Source: an uncultured Sutterella sp.
GTDB lineage: Bacteria > Pseudomonadota > Gammaproteobacteria > Burkholderiales > Burkholderiaceae_F
Direction of reading: 5' to 3'
Length of the DNA stretch: 64,000 nt
Assembly (NCBI GenBank): GCA_949282745.1
Contig: CASDQM010000055.1
Span: forward strand, 1-64,000
Below the pieces are notes generated by a model. That model searched no databases. It saw only the letters and a program-made list of their open reading frames with translations, and was not told the DNA's origin. This document shows, piece by piece, positions 54,125-64,000 of the stretch. The translations under genes and the position numbers were made by a program. How positions within the stretch are numbered: position 1 is the stretch's first letter; each line of letters opens with the position of its first letter.

Positions 54125-55241
54125 ATGGAAGTCGAACGCATCAATCAGATTCAGAACATGACGGAAGATCTGCGCCAGCGCCTGATCGAACTTCGGAGGT
54201 ATCTTTGACGTCGATCGCAAAGCGCGCCGACTCGAAGAAGTAAACAGGGAAGTGGAAAATCCGGATCTTTGGAACGATCCGAAACACGCCCAGGAAATCA
54301 GCAAGGAAAAGAAGCTCTTGGACGACATCGTCGGCAGCTTCAACCGCCTCACGGCCGGTGTGAACGACGCGGCCGACCTCTTTGAACTTTCCATGGCCGA
54401 AGAGGACTGGGAAACGCTCGAAGCCGTCGGTCAGGACGTCGAAGCGATCGAACGCGAAGTCGCTCAGCTCGAATTCAAGCGCATGTTCAACCAGCCGATG
54501 GACTCGTCGAACTGCTACCTTGAAATTCAGGCGGGCGCGGGCGGCACCGAAGCCCAGGACTGGGCGAGCATGCTCGAGCGCATGTACATGCGCTACGCCG
54601 AACGCAAGGGCTTCAAGGTCACGCTCGAAGAAGAATCCGCCGGCGACGTCGCCGGGATCAAATCCGCCACGCTCTTTATCGAAGGCGAATGGGCCTACGG
54701 GACACTGCGTACCGAAACGGGGATTCACCGTCTCGTGCGCAAGAGCCCGTTTGATGCGAACGCCCGCCGTCACACGTCGTTCACGTCCGTCTACGTCTAT
54801 CCCGAAGTCGACGATTCGATCGAAATCGAGATCAATCCCGCCGACCTCAAGATCGACGTCTTCCGCGCTTCGGGCGCGGGCGGTCAGCACATTCAGAAGA
54901 CGGAATCGGCCGTTCGAATTCACCACGTTCCTTCGGGCATCATCACGATCTGCCAGGACGACCGCTCGCAGCACCGCAACCGCGAAAAGGCGATGCAGCA
55001 GTTGAAGGCCAAGCTCTACGAGCTCGAAATGCGCAAGCGCATGGAAGAACAGACGAAGCTCGAAGAGTCGAAGTCCGACATCGGTTGGGGTCACCAGATC
55101 CGCAGCTACGTGCTCGACCAGTCGCGCGTCAAGGATTTGCGCACCAACGTGGAAACCGGCAACACCGGAGCCGTTCTCGACGGGGATCTCGATCAGTTCA
55201 TCGAAGCCTCCCTCAAGCTCGGCGTCGGCGCCGCCTCCTGA
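54125..55241 (+). CDS. prfB: Peptide chain release factor 2, with programmed +1 frameshift
   Basis: RF2 releases peptides at UGA and UAA. Translation starts at ATG 54125 ([16 protein letters not shown]). After 27 codons it reaches CTT-TGA at 54203-54208, preceded by the SD-like AGG (in CGGAGGTAT). Slipping one base past the stop resumes at GAC 54207 and continues to 55241, giving about 371 residues. So the coding sequence is 54125-54205 joined to 54207-55241. The catalytic GGQ lies in [16 protein letters not shown]. This is the classic autoregulatory frameshift: low RF2 favours the shift. lysS follows by 27 bases. Confidence 0.97.
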
Positions 55242-55268
55242 TCAATTTAGCCCAAGGATTTGGAAACC

Positions 55269-56795
55269 ATGTCCGAAGAACAAGTTCAGAACGCCGCCCT
55301 TGCGGCGGAAGACGAAAACCACATCATCGCGGAACGCCGCGCCAAGCTTCTTCGCCTGCGCGAAAAGGGCGTCGCCTATCCGAACGACTTTCATCGCGAA
55401 GACCTCTTCGGCGATCTGCGCGCCAAGTACGGCGAAATGACCGCCGAAGAACTCGAAGCGGCCGCTCCCGAAGTCGCCTGCTCGGGCCGCATGATGCTCA
55501 AGCGCGTCATGGGCAAGGCCAGCTTTGCCACCGTGCGCGACTTCACGGGCGAAATGCAGTACTTCATCACGCCCGCCGACGTCGGCGAAGAAACCTACGC
55601 CGACTTCAAAACCTGGGACCTCGGCGACATCGTCGCCATCAAGGGGACGCTCTTTCGCACGAAGCGCGGCGAACTCTCGATCCGCGCGCGCGAACTGCGT
55701 CTGATGACGAAGAACATCCGTCCGCTTCCCGACAAGCACAAGGGCCTCTGCGACACGGAAATGTGCTATCGCCAGCGCTACGTCGACCTCATCATGAACG
55801 AAGAGTCGCGCCAGCGCTTCCTCACGCGCTCGAAGGCCATCGCCTCGATCCGCAACTACATGCTCGCGAACCGCTTCCTCGAAGTCGAAACGCCGATGCT
55901 CCACCCGATCCCGGGCGGCGCCAACGCCAAGCCCTTCGTGACGCATCACAACGCGCTCGACATGGACATGTACCTGCGCATCGCGCCGGAACTCTATCTG
56001 AAGCGCCTCGTCGTCGGCGGCTTCGAACGGGTCTTTGAGATCAACCGCAACTTCCGCAACGAAGGCGTGTCGGTTCGTCACAATCCCGAATTCACGATGA
56101 TGGAGTTCTACTGCACGTACTGGACCTATCTCGATCAGATGGAATTCACGGAAAACCTCCTGCGCACCGTCGCCATCGAGGCCACCGGTTCCGCCGTGAT
56201 CGAATACCAGGGCATGACGATCGACCTCTCGAAGCCTTTTGCCCGTCTGACGCCCTTTGAAGCGATCAAGACCTACGCGCCGCACTACACGGACGAAGAG
56301 CTGCAGGACGAAAACTTCCTGCGCGCCGAACTCGCCCGCCTCGGCGAACCGCAGCCGGAATTTGCCGGCCTCGGCGCCCTGCAGATGGCGCTCTTTGAAG
56401 AAACGGCCGAATCCAAGCTCATCCAGCCAACCTTCATCATCAACTTCCCGATCGAAGTCTCGCCCCTGGCGCGCGCCTCCGACACGGATCCGACGATGAC
56501 GGAACGCTTCGAGCTCTACATCGCCGGCCGCGAAACGGCCAACGGCTTCTCGGAACTCAACGATCCGGAAGACCAGGCCGCCCGCTTCAAGGCCCAGGCC
56601 GACGCGAAGAGCCACGGCGACGACGAAGCCATGTACTACGACGCCGACTACATCCGCGCGCTCGAGTACGGCCTTCCCCCGACGGGCGGCTGCGGCATCG
56701 GCATCGACCGCTTCGTGATGCTCCTCACGAACGCCTCGACGATCCGCGACGTGCTGCTCTTCCCGCACATGCGTCCCGAAACGAACCTCGCCTGA
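55269..56795 (+). CDS. lysS: Lysyl-tRNA synthetase (class II)
   Basis: 508-residue class II synthetase with an N-terminal OB-fold anticodon domain (about 65-170) and a catalytic core. Motif 1 region: [23 protein letters not shown]. Motif 2: [26 protein letters not shown]. Motif 3: [18 protein letters not shown]. Start ATG 55269 follows prfB closely; the pairing prfB-lysS is conserved in proteobacteria. Its stop overlaps the Nudix start by one base. Confidence 0.97.
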   Translation: MSEEQVQNAALAAEDENHIIAERRAKLLRLREKGVAYPNDFHREDLFGDLRAKYGEMTAEELEAAAPEVACSGRMMLKRVMGKASFATVRDFTGEMQYFITPADVGEETYADFKTWDLGDIVAIKGTLFRTKRGELSIRARELRLMTKNIRPLPDKHKGLCDTEMCYRQRYVDLIMNEESRQRFLTRSKAIASIRNYMLANRFLEVETPMLHPIPGGANAKPFVTHHNALDMDMYLRIAPELYLKRLVVGGFERVFEINRNFRNEGVSVRHNPEFTMMEFYCTYWTYLDQMEFTENLLRTVAIEATGSAVIEYQGMTIDLSKPFARLTPFEAIKTYAPHYTDEELQDENFLRAELARLGEPQPEFAGLGALQMALFEETAESKLIQPTFIINFPIEVSPLARASDTDPTMTERFELYIAGRETANGFSELNDPEDQAARFKAQADAKSHGDDEAMYYDADYIRALEYGLPPTGGCGIGIDRFVMLLTNASTIRDVLLFPHMRPETNLA

Positions 56796-57526
56796 TGACG
56801 AACTTCGTTTCTTCAGAAACGGCGCTTCCGCCCGACGGGCGGGGCGCCGTTTTGCTCTGGCAAAACCGCATCGCGGGCCGTCCCAGCAACCGGGCGGCCG
56901 AGCGCCTTCAATCCGCAGGACTGCTCACTGACGGCCGCATCGTTCTGCCGGCTACGCGCGCTGAACGGGAAGCGTGGTTTGCGGGACTCCTCGCGCTTTT
57001 CCCGGAACTCACGCCGCTAGGCGAAAAGCTTCCCCTTCGGATGGGAGACGAGACGATCGCGCTCGTCGACCGGCGGCTCTTTCGTCCGCTCGGCCTTCCG
57101 ACCGTCTGCGTGCGTCTCTGGATTCTGGAAGGAGACCGCTTCTGGCTCGGCAAACGAAGCGCACGAAAGCGCATCGGTCCCGGCCTCTGGGATTCGCCCG
57201 TCGGCGGTCTCCTCGCGGGCGAAGAATCCCCGCGCGAGGCCCTTCTTCGCGAAGCGTACGAGGAGGCGGGGCTTGACCTTCAGTCCCTTCCCCTGACGGA
57301 GGGCCCTCGGCTCTCCGAAGACCGTCTCGTCCCCGAAGGGCGCCTTGTCGAGACCACGGTGAACTACGTTCTTCGCACCGAGCGCCCTCCCCGCCTCACC
57401 GCTCGGGACGGCGAAGTGGAGCGTTTCGCCGCCTTTACGCGCGAAGCGCTCTCCGAGCTCGTGCGCACGGGACGGATGCTTCCCGACGCGGCCCGCTCCT
57501 GGCGGGCGCTTTGCGGACCCACCTAA
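56795..57526 (+). CDS. Nudix hydrolase
   Basis: 243-residue protein with a full Nudix box at about 138-160: G138, E144, then REAYEEAGL, matching GX5EX7REUXEEXGU. The N-terminal ~100 residues are a separate domain. The box binds Mg2+ and cleaves nucleoside diphosphates linked to another moiety; the substrate is not predictable. The overall size and N-terminal extension resemble the DUF4743-type Nudix group. Its ATG overlaps the lysS stop (TGATG), so it is translationally coupled. Confidence 0.85.
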   Translation: MTNFVSSETALPPDGRGAVLLWQNRIAGRPSNRAAERLQSAGLLTDGRIVLPATRAEREAWFAGLLALFPELTPLGEKLPLRMGDETIALVDRRLFRPLGLPTVCVRLWILEGDRFWLGKRSARKRIGPGLWDSPVGGLLAGEESPREALLREAYEEAGLDLQSLPLTEGPRLSEDRLVPEGRLVETTVNYVLRTERPPRLTARDGEVERFAAFTREALSELVRTGRMLPDAARSWRALCGPT

Positions 57527-57530
57527 AACA

Positions 57531-57564
57531 AAGGTCTCCGAACCGCCGTTCGGAGACCTTTTTT
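57531..57564. terminator. Bidirectional terminator between the Nudix gene and fdx
   Basis: AAGGTCTCCGAAC (57531-57543) and GTTCGGAGACCTT (57548-57560), a 13-bp stem with a T-run on the plus strand and A/T-rich flank on the other. It serves two converging units. Confidence 0.93.
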
Positions 57565-57582
57565 CCGGTCCGTTCGCTCGCC

Positions 57583-57918
57583 TCAGTGCTCTTTGGCGTG
57601 ATTGCGCGAGTACTTCGGGATTTCGATCGTGATGTCCTCCTCGCCCACCGTCGTCTGGCAGGAGAGACGCGAGTAGAGCCCCGCGCCCCAGGCGGCGTCG
57701 AGATGATCGAGTTCGTTGTCGGAGGGCTCGTTCAGAGAATCGAGCCCTTCGCGCACGTAGACATGGCAGGTCGAGCAGGCGCAGGAGAATTCGCAGGCGT
57801 GTTCGATCGCGACGCCGTGCGCAAGCAGCGCGCGGGCGAGATTGTCGCCCGGGACGGCTTCGAATTCGACGCCCTGCGGGCAAATTTCTTCATGCGGCAA
57901 AACTTTGACGAGAGGCAT
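57583..57918 (-). CDS. fdx: ISC-type [2Fe-2S] ferredoxin
   Basis: 111-residue electron donor to Fe-S assembly. Cluster cysteines are C42, C48, C51 and C87 (ACEFSCACSTC ... LSCQTT), with the same spacing as E. coli Fdx. Last gene of the operon, 3 bases after hscA. Confidence 0.96.
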   Translation of the reverse strand: MPLVKVLPHEEICPQGVEFEAVPGDNLARALLAHGVAIEHACEFSCACSTCHVYVREGLDSLNEPSDNELDHLDAAWGAGLYSRLSCQTTVGEEDITIEIPKYSRNHAKEH

Positions 57919-57921
57919 GGT

Positions 57922-59817
57922 TCACTCCTTCCCTTCGGAAGCAAAATCATCCACGGAATGGCCGGCGAGCGCCGCGAGAATCGAACGGTTCATGCGGCGG
58001 GCGGCAAAGGGTTCAGTTTCTTTGGAAAGCGTTTCGATTGCGTTGCGGATGGCGCCCGTGTCGTCCGACGTGACGAGTCCCGAGAGCGTCTCGACAAGCC
58101 CGTCGATCTTCGCGCGCTCTTCGGGCGAAAGAAGATCGCCGTCGGCCTTGAGGGCGCTGTGGGTCGATTCGAGAAGACGACGCGCTTCGACCTGCTGCTC
58201 GCGCAGTTCGCGGGCGACCATGTCGGCCGCGGCGGAGCCCGTGCCGTCTCGCAGCATCCGAACGATTTCCTCGTCGGAAAGCCCGTAGGAGGGCTTCACC
58301 GTGACGGAGGCTTCGACGCCCGTCTGCTGTTCGCGCGCGGAAACCGAGAGAAGACCGTCCGCGTCCACTTCGAAGGTAACGCGGATGCGGGCCGCACCCG
58401 CCGCCATCGGCGGAATGCCGCGCAGTTCAAAGCGCGCGAGCGAACGGCAGGCGTCCACCACTTCGCGCTCGCCCTGCACGACGTGGATCGCCATCGCGGT
58501 CTGACCGTCGCGGAAGGTCGTGAAGTCCTGAGCGCGCGCGATCGGAATCGGACTGTTGCGCGGAATCACCTTTTCCACGAGCCCGCCCATCGTTTCGAGG
58601 CCGAGCGAGAGCGGCGTCACGTCGAGAAGAAGCCAGTCGTCGCCCGAGGCGTTGCCGACGAGCTTGTTGGCCTGCATCGCGGCCCCGACCGCCACGACCT
58701 GATCGGGGTCGATGTCGTTCAGGGGCTTGAGCCCGAAGGCGCGCTCGACGCACTGCGAGATGACCGGCATGCGCGTGGCGCCGCCCACGAGAACGATCCC
58801 GCGGATGTCGTCCGTCTTGACGTCGGCGTCGTGAAGAACCCGGCCCACGGCGTCGATCGTCTTGCGAACGAGGTGGCAGGTGAGGTCTTCGAAGGTCTTG
58901 CGCGTGAGCGTCAGGGTCGTCGTCTTCCCGTCGGCGAGCGTCACGGTGAGGGGCGCTTCCTCGGCGTCGGTGAGCGCTTCCTTCGCCGCGCGGGCGGCGT
59001 TGAGGAGGCGGCGCTTTTCTTCCTGCGAGAGGATGCCGATCGAACCGAATTCCTTTCGAACCTCTTCGAGCGCCCAGCAAAAGACCCGGTGGTCGAAGTC
59101 GTCGCCGCCCAAGGCCGAGTCGCCGCCCGTCGCGAGCACTTCAAAGACGCCCTTCGTGAGCTTGAGAAGCGAGACGTCGAAGGTACCGCCGCCCAAATCG
59201 TAGATGAGATAGAGCCCTTCGGCGCCGTTGTCGAGCCCGTAGGCGAGCGCCGCGGCGGTGGGTTCGTTCAAAAGGCGCAGCACCGTGAGGTTCGCAAGGC
59301 GCGCGGCGTCCTTCGTCGCCTGGCGCTGCGCGTCGTCGAAGTAGGCCGGCACCGTGATGACGGCGCCCGAGAGGGGTTCGCCCCCGAAGCGCGCTTCAGC
59401 ACGGTCGCGAAGCGTCTTGAGAATCTCGGCGCTCACCTCCACCGGCGTCTTGGGACCCGCCGCCGTGCGGATGCGGAGCATCCCTTCGGCGTCTTCGATT
59501 TCATAGGGAAGATGTTCGACGTGCTCGATGTCGGCAAGACGACGGCCGATCAGACGCTTGGCGGAGGAAATGGTGTTGGCCGGATCGGATTCGGCCGCCG
59601 CCAGAGCTTCCGTTCCCGTCACGACGCTTCCGTCGGCGAGATAGCGGACCACGGAGGGAAGGAGCTTCCTGCCCTTTTCGTCGGCGATCACTTCGGTGCT
59701 CGCGCTGATCACGCTCGCCACGAGCGAATTGGTCGTGCCGAGGTCGATCCCCACGGCCAAACGGTGTTCGTGCGGGGCGGCCGACTCACCGGGCTCCGCG
59801 ATTTGAAAAAGTGCCAT
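57922..59817 (-). CDS. hscA: HscA, Hsp70-type Fe-S chaperone
   Basis: 631-residue specialised Hsp70 that releases clusters from IscU. ATPase domain motifs: [27 protein letters not shown] and VGGATRMP. The substrate-binding domain starts near [17 protein letters not shown]. Start ATG 59817 ([11 protein letters not shown]) follows hscB by 14 bases; an in-frame ATG 6 codons upstream is less likely. Confidence 0.96.
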   Translation of the reverse strand: MALFQIAEPGESAAPHEHRLAVGIDLGTTNSLVASVISASTEVIADEKGRKLLPSVVRYLADGSVVTGTEALAAAESDPANTISSAKRLIGRRLADIEHVEHLPYEIEDAEGMLRIRTAAGPKTPVEVSAEILKTLRDRAEARFGGEPLSGAVITVPAYFDDAQRQATKDAARLANLTVLRLLNEPTAAALAYGLDNGAEGLYLIYDLGGGTFDVSLLKLTKGVFEVLATGGDSALGGDDFDHRVFCWALEEVRKEFGSIGILSQEEKRRLLNAARAAKEALTDAEEAPLTVTLADGKTTTLTLTRKTFEDLTCHLVRKTIDAVGRVLHDADVKTDDIRGIVLVGGATRMPVISQCVERAFGLKPLNDIDPDQVVAVGAAMQANKLVGNASGDDWLLLDVTPLSLGLETMGGLVEKVIPRNSPIPIARAQDFTTFRDGQTAMAIHVVQGEREVVDACRSLARFELRGIPPMAAGAARIRVTFEVDADGLLSVSAREQQTGVEASVTVKPSYGLSDEEIVRMLRDGTGSAAADMVARELREQQVEARRLLESTHSALKADGDLLSPEERAKIDGLVETLSGLVTSDDTGAIRNAIETLSKETEPFAARRMNRSILAALAGHSVDDFASEGKE

Positions 59818-59831
59818 GACAGAAAAAAACC

Positions 59832-60338
59832 TCAAGCCGATGCGCGGCGCGCATCCTGCAAAAACTTGACGATGAAGAGAAGGCGGCGGGCGAGGTCGGC
59901 GCCGCGCACGGGATCGTTCTCCCGGTCAAAAGCCGCTTCGAGCGCGGCTTCGAGCGCCTTTGCCTCGGATTCGACTTCGCCGAGAAGCGCTTCTCGCTCG
60001 GCGTCGTCGGCCTCTTCGAGGCGTTCGCGCCAGTCGAGCTGCTTCATGAGGAAGTCGGCGGGCATGCGCACCTGTCCCTCGGTCTCCACTTCGGCGCCGC
60101 GCTTTTTCGCGAGCCACACGGCGCGCTTGACGGGACTCTTCAGCGTCTCGAAGGCTTCGTTGATGACGGCGCTCCACTGTTCGGCGACGCGCCGCTCGGC
60201 GGCCGAGCGGTCGGCGAAGCGGTCGGGATGAACCTTCTGCATCGCCGCACGGTGGCGCTCGGCGAGAAGCGTCTCGTCGAGCGCGTACGTTTCGGGAAGT
60301 CCGAAGAGTTCGTAGGGACTCATCCGAACGTCAGACAT
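59832..60338 (-). CDS. hscB: HscB, J-type co-chaperone for HscA
   Basis: 168-residue protein with an N-terminal J domain ([19 protein letters not shown] with the HPD motif) and a C-terminal helical domain that binds IscU. The start is uncertain: ATG 60338 ([13 protein letters not shown]) overlaps the end of iscA by 8 bases and has no clear ribosome site, suggesting coupling. ATG 60323 is also possible. Confidence 0.93.
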   Translation of the reverse strand: MSDVRMSPYELFGLPETYALDETLLAERHRAAMQKVHPDRFADRSAAERRVAEQWSAVINEAFETLKSPVKRAVWLAKKRGAEVETEGQVRMPADFLMKQLDWRERLEEADDAEREALLGEVESEAKALEAALEAAFDRENDPVRGADLARRLLFIVKFLQDARRASA

Positions 60339-60654
60339 GGAAGGATTCCCCACAGCCGCAATGCGACTTTTCGTTGGGGTTGTGGAAGCGGAAGCCCTCG
60401 TTGAGGCCTTCGCGCGTGTAGTCGAGTTCCGTCCCGTCGAGGTAGGGAAGGCTCTTTTCGTCCACGATCACCTTCACGTTGAAGCTTTCGTAGACCTGGT
60501 CGTCGTCGTGAATTTCGTCGGCGAATTCGAGCTTATAGGCCATGCCCGAGCAGCCCGACGTCTTGACGCCGAGGCGCAGACCGAGGCCCTTGCCGCGGCG
60601 GTCGATGTACTTCTGAACGTGACGGGCGGCGGCTTCCGTAAGCGTAACGGCCAT
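60331..60654 (-). CDS. iscA: IscA, A-type Fe-S carrier
   Basis: 107-residue A-type carrier. The three ligand cysteines are C35 ([12 protein letters not shown]) and C99/C101 ([10 protein letters not shown]). It starts [21 protein letters not shown]. It sits 10 bases after iscU and overlaps hscB. Confidence 0.96.
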   Translation of the reverse strand: MAVTLTEAAARHVQKYIDRRGKGLGLRLGVKTSGCSGMAYKLEFADEIHDDDQVYESFNVKVIVDEKSLPYLDGTELDYTREGLNEGFRFHNPNEKSHCGCGESFHV

Positions 60655-60664
60655 GTGTGACTCC

Positions 60665-61045
60665 TTACTTCTGCTTGGAACGATAGTCTTCGATCGCGGC
60701 CTTGATCGCGTCTTCGGCGAGGATCGAGCAGTGGATCTTCACGGGCGGAAGCGCGAGCTCTTCGGCGATCTGGCTGTTCGTGAGCTGACCGGCTTCGTCG
60801 AGGGTCTTGCCCTTGACCCATTCGGTCACGAGCGAGGACGAGGCGATCGCCGAGCCGCAGCCGTAGGTCTTGAACTTGGCGTCTTCGATGACGCCTTCGT
60901 CGTTCACCTGAATCTGCAGGCGCATGACGTCGCCGCAGGCGGGGGCGCCCACCATGCCGGTGCCGACGTTGTCGGCGTTCTTGTCGAGCGTTCCGACGTT
61001 GCGCGGGTGCTCGTAGTGATCCATCAATTTTTCGCTGTAAGCCAT
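60665..61045 (-). CDS. iscU: IscU, Fe-S cluster scaffold
   Basis: 126-residue scaffold on which [2Fe-2S] clusters are built. Ligands: C37 (GAPACGDVM), C63 (YGCGSA), H105/C106 ([11 protein letters not shown]). The LPPVK motif for HscA recognition is present at 99-103. It follows iscS by 43 bases. Confidence 0.98.
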   Translation of the reverse strand: MAYSEKLMDHYEHPRNVGTLDKNADNVGTGMVGAPACGDVMRLQIQVNDEGVIEDAKFKTYGCGSAIASSSLVTEWVKGKTLDEAGQLTNSQIAEELALPPVKIHCSILAEDAIKAAIEDYRSKQK

Positions 61046-61088
61046 AGCGGTCTCCGAGGGGCGCCCCGGGGGCGCCCGACATAAGTGA

Positions 61089-62300
61089 TCAGTGTTCAGT
61101 CCATTGGATCTTCGAGAGATCGACCCCTTCCTTGAACATTTCCCAGAGGGGGCTCATTTCGCGCAGCTGCGCCACCTTTTCGGTGAGGGTCTTCACGACG
61201 AAGTCGATGTCCTCTTCGGTCGTGAAGCGGCCGAGCGTAAAGCGGATCGAGCTGTGGGCGAGTTCGTCGTCGCGGCCGAGCGCTCGCAGAACGTAGGAGG
61301 GTTCAAGCGACGCGGACGTGCAGGCCGAGCCCGACGAAACCGCGATGTCCTTGAGCGCAAGCATGAGGCTTTCGCCTTCGATGTAGGCGAAGCTCACGTT
61401 GAGGTTGTGGGGCGAACGGTGTTCCCAGTCGCCGTTGAGGTAGACCTCGGGAATGTTCTTGCGGATGCCGTCCCAGAGACGGTCGCGAAGCGCCTTGATG
61501 CGGGGCACTTCCGTGTCGAACTCTTCCTTGGCGAGGCGATAGGCTTCGCCCATGCCGACGATCTGGTGCGAGGGGAGCGTGCCCGAACGCATGCCGCGTT
61601 CGTGACCGCCGCCGTGCATCTGGCATTCGAGGCGGACGCGGGGCTTGCGGCGCACGTAGAGGGCGCCGATCCCCTTCGGACCGTAGACCTTGTGGCCCGA
61701 AAGGCTCATCAGGTCGACGTTCCATTCGTCGACGTTGATCTTGATGTGGCCCGGGGCCTGCGTGGCGTCGCAGTGGAAGAAGATCTTGTGTTCGCGGCAG
61801 ATGCGGCCGATTTCGACGAGGTCCTGCACGACGCCGATTTCATTGTTCACCGCCATGACGGAGATGAGGATCGTGTCGGGACGGATCGCGGCCTTGAGCT
61901 TTTCGAGGTCGAGAAGCCCGTTTTCCTCCACGTCGAGATAGGTGACTTCAAAGCCTTCCGTCTCGAGGTGGCGCATCGAATCGAGAATCGCCTTGTGTTC
62001 GGTCTTCACCGTGATGAGGTGACGGCCCTTTTCCTTGTAGAAGTGCGCGATCCCCTTGAGGGCGAGGTTGTCGGCCTCGGTCGCGCCCGACGTCCAGACG
62101 ATTTCGCGCGGATCGGCGCCGATCAGGGCGGCGACGTGACCGCGGGCCTCTTCCACGGCCTTTTCGGCTTCCCAGCCGTAGGCATGGCTGTGGGACGCGG
62201 GATTGCCGAAACGTTCATAGAGGTACGGCACCATTTTCTCCACCACGCGCGGATCCACCGGGGTCGTGGCAGAGTAGTCCAAGTACACGGGCTTAGTCAT
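61089..62300 (-). CDS. iscS: IscS, cysteine desulfurase
   Basis: 403-residue PLP enzyme supplying sulfur to IscU. The PLP lysine is in [12 protein letters not shown] and the catalytic cysteine in [14 protein letters not shown] (about residue 327). It starts [19 protein letters not shown]. It lies 77 bases after iscR. Confidence 0.97.
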   Translation of the reverse strand: MTKPVYLDYSATTPVDPRVVEKMVPYLYERFGNPASHSHAYGWEAEKAVEEARGHVAALIGADPREIVWTSGATEADNLALKGIAHFYKEKGRHLITVKTEHKAILDSMRHLETEGFEVTYLDVEENGLLDLEKLKAAIRPDTILISVMAVNNEIGVVQDLVEIGRICREHKIFFHCDATQAPGHIKINVDEWNVDLMSLSGHKVYGPKGIGALYVRRKPRVRLECQMHGGGHERGMRSGTLPSHQIVGMGEAYRLAKEEFDTEVPRIKALRDRLWDGIRKNIPEVYLNGDWEHRSPHNLNVSFAYIEGESLMLALKDIAVSSGSACTSASLEPSYVLRALGRDDELAHSSIRFTLGRFTTEEDIDFVVKTLTEKVAQLREMSPLWEMFKEGVDLSKIQWTEH

Positions 62301-62377
62301 GAGTATCGATGCTCCTTAGGAGGTGACAGCGTCAGCGGGCGCTGTCGAATCAGAAATGATCGGGGTCGAATAAACCT

Positions 62378-62842
62378 TCAGCTGCGGCGCCGGACCGGAA
62401 TGTCGGCGGAAACGTGCGCTTCCTTTCGGGCGGCGCGCTCCTCGTTGCGGCGAACCATGTCGGCGAGCGTCACGCGCGAGAGAAACTCCGACGTGACGCG
62501 GTTGAGATCTTCCCAAAGATGGTGCGTGAGACAGGCGGCGCCGCCCTTGCAGGTGTCGCCTCCGTGACACTGGGTCGCGTCGATGTCCTCGTCGACGGCC
62601 TCGATGATCTGTCCCACGGAAATGTTTTCGGGCAGGTCCCCGAGGCGGTAGCCGCCGCCGGGGCCGCGGGCGCTCGTCACGAGGCCGGCGCGGCGAAGCT
62701 TGCAGAAGATCTGCTCGAGATACGCCACCGAAAGGTTCTGGCGTTCGGCGATGAGCGCGATGCGCACGGGCGCCTCGCTCAAATGCAGCGCCAAATCCAC
62801 CATGGCCGTCACGGCAAAGCGACCTTTCGTCGTCAGTTTCAC
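62378..62842 (-). CDS. iscR: IscR, Fe-S-sensing regulator
   Basis: 154-residue Rrf2-type regulator. Winged HTH: MKLTTKGRFAVTAMVDLAL, RQNLSVAYLEQIFCKLRRAGLVTSARGPGGGYRL. The [2Fe-2S] ligands are three Cys in CHGGDTCKGGAACLTHHLW plus His of the HH pair. It represses its own operon when the cluster is present. It heads iscR-S-U-A-hscB-hscA-fdx, with a matching site over its -10. Confidence 0.97.
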   Translation of the reverse strand: MKLTTKGRFAVTAMVDLALHLSEAPVRIALIAERQNLSVAYLEQIFCKLRRAGLVTSARGPGGGYRLGDLPENISVGQIIEAVDEDIDATQCHGGDTCKGGAACLTHHLWEDLNRVTSEFLSRVTLADMVRRNEERAARKEAHVSADIPVRRRS

Positions 62843-62870
62843 GAACGTCTCCTTCTGCTGATCTTCGGAA

Positions 62871-62920
62871 AAACCCGATTGAATTGCTCGGATATTACGC
62901 TAAAGTTCTTGACCGCGCAA
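62871..62920 (-). promoter_or_regulatory. iscR promoter with an IscR type 1-like site over the -10
   Basis: On the minus strand, TTGCGC (62920-62915), 17 bases, then TAATAT (62897-62892) make a good sigma-70 promoter. A 25-bp segment (62871-62895) resembles the E. coli IscR type 1 site in its half-site orientation: ATAtCCGAGcAATTcAaTC is the conserved part. It overlaps the -10, fitting repression by holo-IscR. Confidence 0.7.
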
Positions 62921-62944
62921 GTAAGGAATTGGATTTTTTGACGT

Positions 62945-62986
62945 AAAAAAGAAGCCGAAACCGATCTTTACAAAGGTTCCGGCTTC
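62945..62986 (-). terminator. Terminator after the tyrosine phosphatase gene
   Basis: GAAGCCGAAACC (62951-62962) and GGTTCCGGCTTC (62975-62986) pair with one mismatch. On the minus strand the stem is followed by a six-T run (62950-62945). It isolates the phosphatase from iscR. Confidence 0.9.
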
Positions 62987-63011
62987 CTTGTCGCGCCGAG
63001 GCGCCAAAAAA

Positions 63012-63509
63012 TCATAGGCCGCGCTGACGCTGCAATTGCTTCGCCTTCTTTTCGAGGGTCTCGAGGAGCCCGCTACAGGCGTCCGTGCAGTACTCGATCA
63101 CGAGGTTGAAGCCCTCGTTGATGCCGTAGTAGGGATCGGGCACCACGGCCGCGTCGTAGTCGTTGGCGTAGCGCATCAGAAGCTGAATCTTGTGGTGGTA
63201 GCAGGCGGGCGAGCGCTGCTGGAGTTCGGTGAGGTTTTCCCAGTCCATCGCGAGGATGAGGTCGAACTCTTCGAAGTCTTCCGGGCGGATCTGGCGCGCA
63301 CGGTGCTGCGAAATGTCGAGCCCGCGCTTGCGGCAGGCGAGCTGGGCGCGCGAATCCGGCGTTTCTCCCTCATGATGAGCCGTCGTCGACGCGCTGTCCG
63401 AGTCAATCACGTCGCTGAAACCCGCTTCACGGACCATCCGACGGAAAATCGCCTCGGCCGTCGGACTGCGGCAAATGTTGCCGGTACACACAAACAAAAT
63501 CTTAATCAC
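63012..63509 (-). CDS. Low-molecular-weight protein-tyrosine phosphatase
   Basis: 165-residue cysteine phosphatase. The P-loop CTGNICRSP is at residues 8-16 (nucleophile C8, R14). The general-acid Asp is in VPDPYYG. Such enzymes dephosphorylate BY-kinases in exopolysaccharide control or other targets. No kinase is nearby. Location between uvrB and iscR is common in betaproteobacteria. Confidence 0.93.
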   Translation of the reverse strand: MIKILFVCTGNICRSPTAEAIFRRMVREAGFSDVIDSDSASTTAHHEGETPDSRAQLACRKRGLDISQHRARQIRPEDFEEFDLILAMDWENLTELQQRSPACYHHKIQLLMRYANDYDAAVVPDPYYGINEGFNLVIEYCTDACSGLLETLEKKAKQLQRQRGL

Positions 63510-63648
63510 TGTAATCTCTTATTCTCTGAGGGAAAATCAGTTCTCAAACCTGGGCAAACGAAAAGTCCCAAAAACATCCCCAATATCCTACCGCACTTGC
63601 CGCATTCTGCCTAGAGCGGGATTCGCGCACACCGCGAAAGAAAAGTCC

Positions 63649-64000
63649 TCAGCTCGGCGCGCTCGCGCCGAAGGCCTCCCGACGAAGCGCCATGAGTTCC
63701 TCGCGAAGGCGCGCGGCCTTCTCGAAGTCGAGGTTCTTGGCGTGCTCCATCATCTGCTCTTCGAGCGCGCGCAGACGGCGTGCGAGTTCCTTTTCGTCGC
63801 GCGGCGCCTCGACCGCGGGCGCGGGCACGTCGGGACCGCGGTAGACGCCGTCGATGATTTCGCGGATCTCCTTCTTGACGCCCCGCGGGACGATCCCGTG
63901 CTCCTCGTTGAAGGCCTGCTGCTTGGCACGGCGCCGATTCGTCTCCTCGAGCGCGCGCTTCATGCTGTCGGTGATCCGGTCGGCATAGAGGATCGCGCGG
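63649..64000 (-). CDS. uvrB: UvrB C-terminal part (partial, runs off right edge)
   Basis: The last 117 residues of excinuclease subunit UvrB. Upstream of the first ATG in the window the frame continues as [23 protein letters not shown], a conserved UvrB segment. The C-terminal UVR domain ([32 protein letters not shown]) binds UvrC. The gene continues beyond base 64000. Confidence 0.95.
   Translation of the reverse strand, partial: RAILYADRITDSMKRALEETNRRRAKQQAFNEEHGIVPRGVKKEIREIIDGVYRGPDVPAPAVEAPRDEKELARRLRALEEQMMEHAKNLDFEKAARLREELMALRREAFGASAPS

Noticed and set aside
57511-60231. 906-residue plus-strand frame opposite fdx, hscA and hscB
   Set aside because: Antisense shadow of the ISC operon.

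Overview
The window is a GC-rich (roughly 60% or more by eye), densely coded bacterial chromosome segment. Gene order and content point to a betaproteobacterium of the order Burkholderiales, most likely a gut Sutterellaceae (Sutterella-like) member. This rests on the neighbourhoods ndk-rlmN-rodZ-ispG-hisS-yfgM-bamB-der-hfq-hflX and thrS-infC-rpmI-rplT-pheS-pheT-ihfA-tRNA-Pro, an assT-dsbL-dsbI arylsulfotransferase operon, a classical autotransporter and many C4-dicarboxylate/peptide uptake modules. The taxonomic call is inference; no rRNA is present.

Layout: (1) 1-135: start of a transposase gene running off the left edge, with a perfect 13-bp inverted repeat beside it. (2) 194-4895, minus strand: hflK-hflC-DUF2065-purA-phosphoribosyltransferase. 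(3) 5345-22488: an accessory block of catabolic and transport cassettes, most with their own regulator: yjiH-yjiG plus an M20 peptidase; a fumarase/aspartase-superfamily lyase with a DASS dicarboxylate transporter and a GntR regulator; a DcuC transporter with an AbgA-like M20 amidohydrolase and a MarR regulator; an EamA exporter; assT-dsbL-dsbI with a divergent LysR regulator; and an NhaC antiporter. (4) 22489-23767: about 1.28 kb without a convincing protein gene but with two almost identical ~300-bp units. Each has a palindromic operator, an extended -10 promoter, a highly structured ~185-nt RNA and an intrinsic terminator. (5) 23768-34208, minus strand: hflX back through hfq, der, bamB, yfgM-like, hisS, ispG, rodZ, rlmN and ndk. 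(6) 34454-42625: tRNA-Pro, ihfA, pheT, pheS, rplT, rpmI, infC, thrS and three tRNA-Val(GAC). (7) 42713-49871: relA, an autotransporter, tatD-like, lolD and lolC. (8) 49973-57526: a conserved unknown gene, recJ, an accessory ATPase-type regulator, prfB with its programmed frameshift, lysS and a Nudix hydrolase. (9) 57583-62842: the ISC iron-sulfur operon iscR-S-U-A-hscB-hscA-fdx. (10) 63012-64000: a low-molecular-weight tyrosine phosphatase and the 3' end of uvrB.

Working together: regions 5-9 are mainly housekeeping (translation, tRNA charging, Fe-S assembly, envelope biogenesis, stringent response). Region 3 sits between hflX and hflK, which are adjacent in many relatives, so it looks like an insertion or rearrangement carrying niche functions: uptake and hydrolysis of peptides or N-acyl/aminobenzoyl amino acids, C4-dicarboxylate exchange, probable fumarate release by a lyase, and sulfate-group transfer between phenols in the periplasm.

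The strongest candidate for something undescribed is the tandem structured-RNA pair at 22691-23669. The few differences between the copies fall largely in ways that preserve base pairing. Other notable points are non-AUG starts for infC (AUA) and hflX (apparently CUG), absence of hisZ from its usual place, and a hairpin placed directly after a promoter ahead of prfB.
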